A stretch of DNA of 64,000 nt from Alistipes provencensis (GTDB taxonomy: Bacteria > Bacteroidota > Bacteroidia > Bacteroidales > Rikenellaceae), in assembly GCF_900083545.1 (NCBI RefSeq), contig NZ_LT559262.1:3584324-3648323 (forward strand), read 5' to 3'. Positions 28,128 to 37,439 of this stretch are shown piece by piece (the first letter of the stretch is position 1; each line of letters starts with the position of its first letter). A program made the position numbers and the translations under genes. The notes below the pieces were generated by a model, which was not told the DNA's origin, did no database searches, and saw nothing but the letters and a program-made list of their open reading frames with translations.

Positions 28128-28451
28128 ATGAAAGACTTCGACAAGATCATCTGGCGGGATGCACTGACGTTCGTGGATTTCTTCGCCGTCTGGTGCGGGC
28201 CGTGCCGGGCGATGCACCCCGTGATCGACAAATTTCAAAAAGAGATGAACGGCCGCGCGGATGTTTACCGGGCAGACATCGAGGACCCCGACCTGATCGA
28301 AATCGTGCGGCGCTACAACATCATGTCGGTGCCGACACTGATGTTCTTCCGCCGCGGGGAGGTGCTGTGGCGCGAGAGCGGACGGGTGGACTACGAGCAT
28401 CTGGTGAACGTGCTCAACGAACTCGAGAAGCGCGAACACATACTGCTTTAG
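28128..28451 (+). CDS. Thioredoxin
   Basis: A 107-aa thioredoxin with the active site WCGPC (C23, C26) and the cis-Pro in MSVPTLMFFRRGE. No signal peptide, so cytoplasmic. It lies 12 bases after the SDR-like gene. The last four bases overlap the end of the convergent AlkD-like gene. Confidence 0.95.
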   Translation: MKDFDKIIWRDALTFVDFFAVWCGPCRAMHPVIDKFQKEMNGRADVYRADIEDPDLIEIVRRYNIMSVPTLMFFRRGEVLWRESGRVDYEHLVNVLNELEKREHILL

Positions 28452-29077
28452 GGCTCCAGACGCCAAGCCAGCTCCCCGCGGAGATACTCCGCGGCAGGGG
28501 ACGGCTCCAGCGAACCGGCTGCGCGGAGTACCGCCTGCCGGTTTTCATCGTTCAGGGCCCCCACGGCGACCAGCAGCGCCACGGCCCCCTGCGCAAGCAT
28601 TGTGTGTTCTTTTACTTGTTCATTTGGGGCGATCCACTCCGGCGACGGATGCGGGGCACGGGCGGCGGCCATCAGGACGGCATACTGCCGGAGGCAGGAA
28701 GCGTCCGGCGTGGTCCACGCTTCGAAGAGCGCGGGAAAGGATTCCGAACGGCTCAGGAGGGCGAAAGCGACCTCCTCGGCCATCTCGGAATTGAGCAGTC
28801 CGTCGCCCCAGAAAGCGAATTCGGAGGGCGTAAGGAGTGCGGGATCGGCGATGTGGAATGCCGCAAGGCGCAGACAGCGGACATCCTGCTGATAAAGGTA
28901 TCGGGCAAATGCGTGATCGGTGCCCTCGGCACGCGCCAGCGTGCGGAGCGTCGGGAGGCTCACGCCGTAGTTCAGGCCGTAGGGCTTGCCGTAGAAGCGC
29001 ATCGAATCGGCCACGGCGCCGTTGCGCTCACGTCGGAAAGCCCCGAGCAGCGCGGCCATTCGGGAGGTGAAATCCAT
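28448..29077 (-). CDS. AlkD-like HEAT-repeat protein (DNA alkylation repair family)
   Basis: A 209-aa all-helical protein resembling the DNA alkylation repair (AlkD/AlkC) HEAT-repeat fold: MRFYGKPYGLNYGVSLPTLRTLAR at the N-terminus, then repeated short helices (LRLAAFHIAD, EMAEEVAFALLS). Known AlkD enzymes excise bulky or cationic alkyl bases; I cannot confirm that the catalytic Asp and Trp are kept. It lies 12 bases after the DUF4831-type gene and is probably co-transcribed. The 3' end overlaps thioredoxin by 4 bases. Confidence 0.65.
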   Translation of the reverse strand: MDFTSRMAALLGAFRRERNGAVADSMRFYGKPYGLNYGVSLPTLRTLARAEGTDHAFARYLYQQDVRCLRLAAFHIADPALLTPSEFAFWGDGLLNSEMAEEVAFALLSRSESFPALFEAWTTPDASCLRQYAVLMAAARAPHPSPEWIAPNEQVKEHTMLAQGAVALLVAVGALNDENRQAVLRAAGSLEPSPAAEYLRGELAWRLEP

Positions 29078-29089
29078 ATTCGGGACAGA

Positions 29090-29983
29090 TTATTTGCGGC
29101 GCGGCAGGGCGACGTTGATCGTGCGGCCGAATTCAAAGACGGGAAGCACGGCACGGGCATATTCGCGGCCGCCCGCGAGGACGGTACAGGTCGAAGGATC
29201 GGCGACACGGCAGGCCACGACCGAAGTCTCCTTCGGACCGGCTTCGAGATCGCACTTCGTATTGCCCGAAGGCTCGATCTGCAACAGCACGATGTCGCCC
29301 GAAAGGTCGCTGTCAGGAAGCAGTCCGGCGGCCGGGCTGAAGCGGCAGACGATATATTGTTTCTTGTCGGCCTGCGGATAGACCACATAGCGGCGGGTCT
29401 GGGTCGAAACGGTGCGCTTGCCGAGGAACAGCTCCAGATAGCTCTGCTCCATGCGGTCGATCTCGGCCAGAGCGGCCCGGAGGCCCTCGCCGAAGACATT
29501 CTCACCGGCCTCGCCCGTGATGAGTTCGATGCGGTGGCGGCGCAGCGAGAAAATTTGGTTGGCGGCGGCACGCGCGGCATCCTCCAGCGCGGGAGTCGTC
29601 ATGTCGGTCTTGTCGGGCTGCAGGCGCGCGAACTCCTCGTCGGAGGAGGCGTGGGTATAGGTGCGCGTCGAAGCGGGCACGGGAGCCGCGGCATTGAGGT
29701 AGGTATCGCGGTCCAACAGGGCGATCTGCGCCCCGGTGATGCTCCACGTCGTCTTGTCGGCAAGCGGGGCGCGCACGCCGAGGTATTTCTGGGCATAACG
29801 CGCATAGGGTCCCGTGAGGGTCAGGTCGCGCTCGACCGTGACATCCACGGCGAGGATCGTGCGGGGCTGGGCGATCGTGACGCCCGAAGCGGTCTCGTTC
29901 GCGCCTTGCAGGGCGATGTATGGGTTCTGTGCCGAAATGCCGCCCGTGAGCAGCAGGGCAAATGCCAAAAGTCTGAGTTTCAT
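29090..29983 (-). CDS. DUF4831-family secreted protein
   Basis: A 297-aa protein with a signal peptide (MKLRLLAFALLLTGGISAQ) and no lipobox. The body has ILAVDVTVERDLTLTGPYARYAQKYLG and a C-terminal VLPVFEFGRTINVALPR, as in DUF4831 proteins of Bacteroidales. Function unknown; periplasmic location is inferred. The start at 29983 is the first ATG of the signal peptide. Confidence 0.75.
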   Translation of the reverse strand: MKLRLLAFALLLTGGISAQNPYIALQGANETASGVTIAQPRTILAVDVTVERDLTLTGPYARYAQKYLGVRAPLADKTTWSITGAQIALLDRDTYLNAAAPVPASTRTYTHASSDEEFARLQPDKTDMTTPALEDAARAAANQIFSLRRHRIELITGEAGENVFGEGLRAALAEIDRMEQSYLELFLGKRTVSTQTRRYVVYPQADKKQYIVCRFSPAAGLLPDSDLSGDIVLLQIEPSGNTKCDLEAGPKETSVVACRVADPSTCTVLAGGREYARAVLPVFEFGRTINVALPRRK

Positions 29984-30036
29984 AGTCCGAGTCTTTTTAT
30001 TGCAGTTCGACAAATGTAACTTTTTTTCGTGAGCCG

Positions 30037-30771
30037 TCAAAATTTCAGGTAAAAATCGCGGGTCAGGGTGCGGTATTCGGGGGTATAGCACTCGTGTTCG
30101 CCCGTGCCGACGACCAGTTCCGAGATTTCGGGTGCGGTCGCGGCCGCATCCGCCCGGGAGAACTCCATCAGCGCCCGTTTGGCCGGATGGCGGAGCGTGG
30201 TGCGCACGTCGGTGCGGCGCGTGAGGGCCAGCCGCCCGGCGCAGACTGTGAGAAACCGTGCGGCCTCGGACGTGGGAAGGATCACGGCGAAGCGGCCCGC
30301 AGGGGCCAGCAGGCGGAGGACGGCATCGCGCAGTTCGTCGAAAGGCAGGTGCACGGCATGGCGCGCGGCGGTGCGCCCCTCGTCGGGACAGGTGAGCGAA
30401 TCGACGAAAAAAGGCGGGTTCGAGACGATCAGATCGAACAGCTCCGGCGTCGAAAACTCCTGCACCGCACACCGTTCGAAGGCTACCCTATCACCCCACG
30501 GCGAGGCGTCGGCATTCTCACGGGCCTGCACGACATCGTCGATATCGACACCTATAACGGATGCCTTCGGGGCCCGCTGGGCCAGCATCAGGGCGATCAG
30601 CCCCGTGCCGGTGCCGATGTCGAGCATCCGCCGGTCGGAGGGCCGCACGCCGGCCCATGCCCCCAGCAGGACGCCGTCGGTGCCGACCTTCATCGGGCAG
30701 CGGTCCTGACGGATGGAGAATTGTTTAAACCGGAACCCGCTTAAGAAGCGGGATTTATGCGGAGTATTCAT
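30037..30771 (-). CDS. trmN6: tRNA1(Val) (adenine-37-N6)-methyltransferase
   Basis: A 244-aa class I SAM methyltransferase: FRFKQFSIRQDRCPMKVGTDG opening, SAM motif LDIGTGTGLIALML, and the N6-adenine catalytic NPPFF. It methylates A37 of tRNA1(Val) (YfiC in E. coli). The first 12 residues ([12 protein letters not shown]) precede the conserved FRFKQF start and are encoded by a copy of the CCCGCTT-AAGCGGG palindrome (30736-30752), so the N-terminus is derived from a repeat. It overlaps the TIGR02757 gene by 17 bases. Last gene of the YbbR-coaE-folP operon. Confidence 0.9.
   Translation of the reverse strand: MNTPHKSRFLSGFRFKQFSIRQDRCPMKVGTDGVLLGAWAGVRPSDRRMLDIGTGTGLIALMLAQRAPKASVIGVDIDDVVQARENADASPWGDRVAFERCAVQEFSTPELFDLIVSNPPFFVDSLTCPDEGRTAARHAVHLPFDELRDAVLRLLAPAGRFAVILPTSEAARFLTVCAGRLALTRRTDVRTTLRHPAKRALMEFSRADAAATAPEISELVVGTGEHECYTPEYRTLTRDFYLKF
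30736..30752 (-). repeat. CCCGCTT-AAGCGGG palindrome inside the trmN6 start region
   Basis: A 17-base palindrome identical, over 22 bases and in reverse orientation, to 38376-38397. It encodes about residues 6-12 of the methyltransferase. Confidence 0.75.
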
Positions 30772-31535
30772 TATTCCTTAAATAGTTATCGATCCCGGCC
30801 CCGAATAACGAGAAATCGTACCGCACGGGGTCGGCCGCATCGAACGTGCGGAGCGCGGCGGTGATCTCCTCCACGGCGCGCCAGTCGTTCTGGCGGCGGG
30901 TCAGCAGTCCCAGCGCACGCCCCATATTGCCGACATGGACGTCCAGCGGCAGATAGAGGGCCGACATGGGGATGCGCTCCCACGCGCCGAAATCGACACC
31001 CCGGTCGTCGCGGCGCACCATCCACCGCAGATACATGCAGAGCCGTTTGCAGGCCGCGCCCTTCTCGATCGACGAGAGGTGTTTCTCGCACCGCGGAGCA
31101 TGGTCCCCGGCGAAAAACGCACGCCGGAAGTCGGCCAGCACCGCAGGCATGCTTTGCGTGACCTCGTAACGCTCTTCGAAGAAATTGCCGATGCCCCCGT
31201 GGCACTCCTCCATGCGCCGCAGGGCCAGCACGAAATCGCGCAGGTCCTGCCCGTTGAAAGTCCGGTGGACATAGGAGGAGAGCAGCGCCAGTTCGCGTTC
31301 CGAGGCGTTGCGGACGAAATCGGCCGGGGCGTCGTCCATGAAGTGCATCATGCGGTGGCCGCTGCTGACGATGGCTTTGCGGTTGCCCCACGCGATGGTG
31401 GCGGAGAAGAAGCCCGCGATCTCCCGGTCGGCACGCTCCGTATAGCGGTGCGGCACCGAAATCGGGTCGTCGGGGATAAATTCGGGACGGTTGTATTTGT
31501 CGTGCAGAGCTTCCAGCAGCTCCCGCAGGTCGTCG

Positions 31536-31552
<17 letters not shown>
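30755..31552 (-). CDS. TIGR02757 (DUF2400) family protein
   Basis: A 265-aa protein matching TIGR02757: a DRE(I/L)[16 protein letters not shown] segment, then [19 protein letters not shown], and a C-terminal [22 protein letters not shown]. The fold resembles an HhH-type DNA glycosylase without an obvious Fe-S cluster. Function unknown. Overlaps both neighbours by 17 bases, so translation is tightly coupled. Confidence 0.88.
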
Positions 31553-32182
<630 letters not shown>

Positions 32183-32186
<4 letters not shown>

Positions 32187-33007
32187 TGGCGGAACATATT
32201 AAACAATTGGACCGTATCGACGGCTTCCCGCACGTCGTGGACGCGCAGGATCGCCGCACCCTGCCGCAGGCACTCCCACCCCAGCGCGACGGTTCCGGCC
32301 AAGGATTCGGCGGGCGTCGCGTCGAGGACCTTATAGATCATCGACTTGCGCGAAAGGCCCGCCAGTACGGGATAGCCCAGTTCGCAGAGGCGGTGCAGGC
32401 CCGCCAGCAGTTCGTAATTCTGCTCCGTGGTCTTGGCGAAGCCGAAGCCGGGGTCGAGGATGATGTTCCCGGGCCGGATGCCCGCCGCAAGCATCGCCTC
32501 GGCGCGCATGCGGAAATAGTCCACGACCTCGGTGGTGATGTCGCGCCGGGAGTCGGTCTGCGACTGCATCGTGCGGGGATCGCCCTTCATGTGCATGGCG
32601 ATGTAGGGAACGTCGTATTTCGCGGCGACGGAGAGCATCGCGGGGTCGAGTTCCCCGGCGGAAATGTCGTTGATAATGAGCGGACCGAACGTCTCGATGG
32701 CCTTTGCAGCCACCTCGCTGCGGAACGTGTCGACCGAGACCGTCACACCGGGAGCCAGCCGCCGCACGGCCTCTACGCCCAGCGCCACACGCCGCCACTC
32801 CTCGTCGGCAGGGACCTCGTCGGCACCGGGGCGCGAGGAGTAGCCCCCCACATCGATCAGATGCGCACCCTCGGCCACGGCCTCCCGGACATGCCGTTCG
32901 ACAGCCCCGGCATCGGGCATGCGGCTGCCGGCGTAGAACGAATCGGGCGTGACGTTCAGGATCGCCATCACCTGCGGCGCGGAAAGGTCAATCGATACGG
33001 GCTTCAT
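32183..33007 (-). CDS. folP: Dihydropteroate synthase
   Basis: A 274-aa DHPS. It has the pterin-binding opening [24 protein letters not shown] and the late [12 protein letters not shown]. It joins para-aminobenzoate to dihydropterin pyrophosphate in folate synthesis and is the sulfonamide target. In many Bacteroidetes folP lies next to cdaA; here cdaA is 13 kb away. It overlaps coaE by 20 bases. Confidence 0.96.
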
Positions 33008-33581
33008 GGCTGAAAATTCGGTCGAGTTTCAAAACGGCAAGTTCGAGGTCCTCCTCGAAAATATTGATCACGACATAATCGGCTTTCTCGCTCAGCGCGT
33101 CGTCGTCCAACTGCACGGCGATGCGGCGGCGGACCGCTTCGGGATCGCACTTGTCGCGGCGGCAGGTGCGTTCGAGACGCAGTTCCAGCGGTGCGAGGAC
33201 AGCGACGGTCCGATCGACCGAATCCTCCAGTCCCGCGTCGAAAAGGATAGCGCTTTCGAAAATCACATAACTCCCCTCCTGCCGTTCGGCCCATGCGGCG
33301 AAATCCGCAAGGACGGCCGGATGGACCAATGCGTTCAGGTCGGCCAGAGCCGCCGGGTCGGAAAAGACCTTTCCGGCGAGATAAGAGCGGTTCAGGGCAC
33401 CGTCGGCATAGGCTTCGGCGCCGAAACGGGCCGAAATAGCCGTCCGTAATTCCGGGTTCTCCGCCATCAGCCGCTTGGCTTCGGCATCGGAGTCGTAGAC
33501 CGCAACACCCCGCTGTGCGAAAAGGCGGCAAACCGCACTTTTGCCGCTGCCGATGCCTCCCGTAATTCCGACCTTCATCAT
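32988..33581 (-). CDS. coaE: Dephospho-CoA kinase
   Basis: A 197-aa P-loop kinase: Walker A GGIGSGKSAVC, YDSDAEAKRLM and the LID region RRDKCDPEAVRRRIAVQL. Catalyses the last step of coenzyme A synthesis. Start overlaps the YbbR-like stop (ATGATGA). Confidence 0.95.
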   Translation of the reverse strand: MMKVGITGGIGSGKSAVCRLFAQRGVAVYDSDAEAKRLMAENPELRTAISARFGAEAYADGALNRSYLAGKVFSDPAALADLNALVHPAVLADFAAWAERQEGSYVIFESAILFDAGLEDSVDRTVAVLAPLELRLERTCRRDKCDPEAVRRRIAVQLDDDALSEKADYVVINIFEEDLELAVLKLDRIFSHEARID

Positions 33582-33973
33582 GGATTTTCAGGGACGTTGA
33601 TTTCGGGAATGTCGCCGACGGAGATAATCTTGATATCGCTGAAACGCGGAGCAAGGGCATTCTGCAACGACTGCGGGTCGATGATGAGCTTGCCTTCGTG
33701 TCCCTCCTCGTGCGACCGCTTCGTCTTAAGGTCCGTGAGCGGGATGCGCAGCGTCTTGTTCATGTAGACCCGGTAGCCGAAGAGGTTCGTGCCGACACCC
33801 TCGACCACGCATGTGACCTCGAAAGGCTGTCCGTCGACACTCACCTTCACGGTCTGTTCGGCGGTATATGTGTAGCTCAGCTTGGCGATATACCACAGGA
33901 TGAACGACGCGACCAGCAGCGCCAGAAAAACCGGCGACACATAGCGGTGCATCCATTTCAGCAAATTTTCCAT
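33578..33973 (-). CDS. Short YbbR-like membrane-anchored protein
   Basis: A 131-aa protein: one N-terminal transmembrane helix (VSPVFLALLVASFILWYIAKL), then a single beta-rich periplasmic domain similar to one YbbR repeat (VKVSVDGQPFEVTCVVEG). In Bacteroidetes a YbbR-like gene commonly precedes coaE. YbbR proteins (CdaR) modulate CdaA in Firmicutes; here cdaA is present but not adjacent. Start at ATG 33973; a perfect -7 box lies at 33995-34002. Confidence 0.65.
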   Translation of the reverse strand: MENLLKWMHRYVSPVFLALLVASFILWYIAKLSYTYTAEQTVKVSVDGQPFEVTCVVEGVGTNLFGYRVYMNKTLRIPLTDLKTKRSHEEGHEGKLIIDPQSLQNALAPRFSDIKIISVGDIPEINVPENP

Positions 33974-33994
33974 AGTGCGGATAGATTCTCTACG

Positions 33995-34002
33995 CAAAGA
34001 TA
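33995..34002 (-). promoter_or_regulatory. -7 box of the YbbR-coaE-folP-trmN6 operon
   Basis: TATCTTTG on the minus strand, perfect TAnnTTTG, 21 bases before the ATG at 33973. Confidence 0.65.
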
Positions 34003-34063
34003 ATACAAGCCGCGCGCAATGCCAAATTTATTTGGCCATTGCAGGGCACAGCCGACAGCGTGC

Positions 34064-34099
34064 AAAAAAAGGACCGCCCCAAAGTCGGACAGTCCTTTT
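34064..34099 (-). terminator. Terminator of secDF
   Basis: A stem (34071-34074 with 34092-34095, extended by the A and T flanks and the inner CG pairs) followed leftward by seven T. It lies 21 bases after the secDF stop. Confidence 0.7.
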
Positions 34100-34120
34100 C
34101 AAAGAAATTAGCTTTGCGGA

Positions 34121-37100
34121 TTATTTCTCCTCGTCGATCTTGGCACGCTTGGCCATCAGGTCGTAAGCGAGCGGCGTAGCGATGAAGATCGTGGCAGCCG
34201 TACCTACGACCACGCCGATGATCAGCGCGAAGATGAAGCCGCGGATCGTCTCGCCGCCGAAGAAGAAGATAGCCAGCAGCGTCACGAGCGTCGTACCCGA
34301 GGTGTTGATCGTACGCGACAGCGTCGAGTTGATGGCGTTGTTCACGTTCTCCTTCAGGTTGCGTTTGGGATAGAGGCCCAAGAACTCGCGGATACGGTCG
34401 AAGACCACCACGGTGTCGTTGATGGCATAACCGATGATCGTCAGGATCGCCGCGATGAACGCCTGATTGACCTCGAGGTTGAAGGGCAGCAGACCGTAGA
34501 ACATCGAGAAGATACCGATAATCAGCAGGGCGTTGAAAGCCAATGCCGCCGTGGCACCCGTAGCCCACTGCCAGCGCTTGAAACGGAAGGTGATGTAGAG
34601 ACCGATGGCGATGAGTGAGAAAAGCACCGAGTAGATGGCATTCCAAGTCATGTCCTTGGCAATCGAGGGGCCGATCTTGTCGGCCGTCAGGATACCGTTC
34701 TCGTCGGTCTGCGTATTGCGGAACTGCTCGAAGGTGATGTCATACGAGTAAAGCGATTTCAGCGCGTCGTAGATGATCTGTTCGACCTCGTCCGTAGCCT
34801 CGTCCGACGTGTCGTCGTAACGATACTGCGTCACGATACGCATCTGGTTCTCATTACCGTACTGCTTCACCTCGAAACTAATCGACGAGGCGTCGGCACC
34901 GGCGATCTGCGAGAAGGTCTCCTCCACATTGGCACGCACCTCTTCGGCCGAAACCGGTTTGTCGAAACGGATCACATAGGCGCGACCGCCGGTGAACTCG
35001 GCACCGAGGTTCAGGCCGCGGGCGAAGAACGACACGCACGAAAGAACCATCAGGGCACCGGTGATCATATAGGCAATTTTACGCATACGGATAAAATCGA
35101 CATGCGTGTTGTTCAGGAAATTCTCCGACCACTTGTACGAGAAAGAGATGCTGCCCCACTTACCGACAACCCACTCGATCAGGAGGCGCGTAATGAAGAT
35201 GGCGCAGAAGACCGAGGTGATGATACCGATGATCAGCGTCGTGGCGAAGCCCTGTACCGGACCCGTACCGAAAATAAAGAGGACGATACCCGTGATGATG
35301 GTGGTCAGCTGGCCGTCGATGATGGCCGAGTAGGCTTTCGAGAAACCGTCCTTGATGGCCAGACCAAGGCCCTTGCCGCCGCGGAGCTCCTCCTTGATAC
35401 GTTCGTAGATGATGACGTTCGCATCGACGGCCATACCCATCGTCAGCACGATACCCGCAATACCCGGAAGGGTCAGCACGGCGCCGAACGACACCAGAAC
35501 GCCCATCAGCAGGAAGACATTGGTAAGCAGCGCGATGTCGGCCATCCAGCCCGCAGTCTTGTAGAACAGCCCCATGTAGAGCAGGACGAGGATGAAGGCC
35601 AGCACGAACGAGATCATACCGGCATTGATCGACTCCTGTCCCAGCGAAGGACCTACGACCGTATCCTGAATGATCTTGGCGGGAGCGGGAACCTTACCCG
35701 AGTTGAGCACGTTGGCAAGGTCCTTGGCCTCCTGAATGGTGAAGTCGCCGGTGATCTGCGACTGGCCCTTGTCGATCTTCGAATTGACGCGGGGAGCCGA
35801 ATAGACGTAACCGTCGAGGACGATGGCGATGCATTTGCCGATGTTCTCGCCCGTCATGCGCGCCCACTCCGAGGTGCCCTCGGCGTTCATGGTCATCGAA
35901 ACCTCGGCCGTAGCGCCGCGCTGGGCGTACTGCTCGGTAGCCTCGGTAACAACCGAACCGTCGAGCGGAGCCTTGCCGTCGGGGGTCGAAACCCGGATGG
36001 CATAGAGGTAGAAGCGGCCGTCGATCTTGTCGTCGCCCTTGACGCCCCACTTGAACAGGATGTCGGCGGGGAACAACTCGCGCACGGCGGGCTGGGCGAG
36101 GTATTCGTTCACGGCAGCCATGTCGGCCTTGTAGGCGGCACCGATGGCGGCACCTCCGGCAAAGCCCGGATCGAGAACGGCAAAGAGCGGGTTCTGCTTG
36201 CGGTCGTAACGGCCCGTATGGGCAGCCTCGGCCGTGGCGGTCGAATCGGCGGCACCGACCTCGGCGATCAGGTCACCGGTCTCGGCAGCGGCAGTTTCGG
36301 CAGCGGCGGCAGCCTCGGCGGAAGCGGTTTCAGGCTCCGCAACAACGGGGGCCTGCTCCATTTCGGCCTTGATGAGCTTGTCGGCGGCAACCAGCGTCGG
36401 CAGCACCTCGTTGGCATCATAGGTGGTCCAGAACTCCAGCGAAGCGGTGCCCTGCAACAGGTCGCGGACACGCTGCGGCTCCTTCACGCCCGGAAGCTCG
36501 ACCAGAATGCGGTGCGAGTTGGGAAGGCGCATGATGTTGGGCTGCGTAACGCCGAAGTGGTCGATACGGCTGCGCAACACGTTGAACGACGCGTTGATGG
36601 CGGCCTCGGTCTCCTTCTTCAGGATCTTCTCGACATCGGCGTCCGAACTCTCGAGCGTGATGTCCTTACGGTCGGGGCTCACGAAGATCTCGGCGATGGA
36701 ACGGCCGTTCGACAGACGCGAATAAGCCTTCACGAAGTCGGAAATATAGTCGCTCGACGTGCCCTTCTTCATGGCCTCGTTCGCCTCGGCAACGGCCTCG
36801 ACGAAGGCGGGATCGTTCTGGCTGTCGCCGGCGAGCGCCTTGATGACGTCCTCGACCTGCACCTCCAGCATGACGTTCATACCGCCCTTGAGGTCGAGAC
36901 CCAGATTCAGCTCCTTCTCCTTGCACTCCTTGTAAGTGAACTTACGGAAGCCCAGATTGTAAACCGGCAGGTTCTGCACCGAATCGAGGTAGTGCTGTTC
37001 GGCCTCGGCCTGCTGGTCGAGGGGGAACTGCGCGGCATACGCGGCCGCCTTCTTCTCTACGCCACGCGTTTTAAACGTGAACGAGAGCTGGTAAACGCAT

Positions 37101-37150
37101 GCGAGGCCCAGCAGGACCGCGATGAGTTTAATGAAACCTTTGCTTTGCAT
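34121..37150 (-). CDS. secDF: Protein translocase subunit SecDF (fused)
   Basis: A 1009-aa fusion of SecD and SecF, as usual in Bacteroidetes. The SecD half has TM1 (FIKLIAVLLGLACVYQLSF), LNLGLDLKGGMNV, a large periplasmic domain with an Ala/Glu-rich insert (about residues 245-300) and TM2-6 with GIVLTMGMAVDANVIIYERI. The SecF half has LGAEFTGGRAYVIRF and GYAINDTVVVFDRIRE. Uses proton motive force to pull secreted proteins through SecYEG. A perfect -7 box lies at 37211-37218, giving a leader of about 55 bases. Confidence 0.97.
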   Translation of the reverse strand: MQSKGFIKLIAVLLGLACVYQLSFTFKTRGVEKKAAAYAAQFPLDQQAEAEQHYLDSVQNLPVYNLGFRKFTYKECKEKELNLGLDLKGGMNVMLEVQVEDVIKALAGDSQNDPAFVEAVAEANEAMKKGTSSDYISDFVKAYSRLSNGRSIAEIFVSPDRKDITLESSDADVEKILKKETEAAINASFNVLRSRIDHFGVTQPNIMRLPNSHRILVELPGVKEPQRVRDLLQGTASLEFWTTYDANEVLPTLVAADKLIKAEMEQAPVVAEPETASAEAAAAAETAAAETGDLIAEVGAADSTATAEAAHTGRYDRKQNPLFAVLDPGFAGGAAIGAAYKADMAAVNEYLAQPAVRELFPADILFKWGVKGDDKIDGRFYLYAIRVSTPDGKAPLDGSVVTEATEQYAQRGATAEVSMTMNAEGTSEWARMTGENIGKCIAIVLDGYVYSAPRVNSKIDKGQSQITGDFTIQEAKDLANVLNSGKVPAPAKIIQDTVVGPSLGQESINAGMISFVLAFILVLLYMGLFYKTAGWMADIALLTNVFLLMGVLVSFGAVLTLPGIAGIVLTMGMAVDANVIIYERIKEELRGGKGLGLAIKDGFSKAYSAIIDGQLTTIITGIVLFIFGTGPVQGFATTLIIGIITSVFCAIFITRLLIEWVVGKWGSISFSYKWSENFLNNTHVDFIRMRKIAYMITGALMVLSCVSFFARGLNLGAEFTGGRAYVIRFDKPVSAEEVRANVEETFSQIAGADASSISFEVKQYGNENQMRIVTQYRYDDTSDEATDEVEQIIYDALKSLYSYDITFEQFRNTQTDENGILTADKIGPSIAKDMTWNAIYSVLFSLIAIGLYITFRFKRWQWATGATAALAFNALLIIGIFSMFYGLLPFNLEVNQAFIAAILTIIGYAINDTVVVFDRIREFLGLYPKRNLKENVNNAINSTLSRTINTSGTTLVTLLAIFFFGGETIRGFIFALIIGVVVGTAATIFIATPLAYDLMAKRAKIDEEK

Positions 37151-37210
37151 TTGAATGAAAAATAGTTGTTATTATTTGTTGTAATTCTTGTCATTACGCA
37201 TAATAGCACG

Positions 37211-37218
37211 CAAAGATA
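37211..37218 (-). promoter_or_regulatory. -7 box of secDF
   Basis: TATCTTTG on the minus strand, perfect TAnnTTTG match, 61 bases upstream of the ATG. Confidence 0.65.
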
Positions 37219-37424
37219 GAAAAAAAGAATTAAATAACGCGGGTTCGGCGGGAGGAAATTGGGGATAATATGCAAAAATATCGCCATAAAGGTCCCGCCG
37301 GACCCGCATTGCAGCGTCCTGCCGACGCCGGATTTTCTGTCGGCAATCCCCGCCGGAAAGAAAGGCTTCAGCCATTATTCGGCTCCGAGGGGAGAAAACC
37401 GGCTTGCAAATGTCAAAAAATCCG

Positions 37425-37432
37425 TATTTTTG
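37425..37432 (+). promoter_or_regulatory. -7 box of the DMT transporter gene, leaderless arrangement
   Basis: TATTTTTG, perfect TAnnTTTG, 8 bases before ATG 37440. The -33 region is only a weak CTTG at 37403-37406. Confidence 0.5.
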
Positions 37433-37439
37433 GGACCGC

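Noticed and set aside
35102-37165. A 687-codon plus-strand frame opposite secDF
   Set aside because: SecDF on the minus strand is complete and conserved; the opposite frame is a composition artefact.
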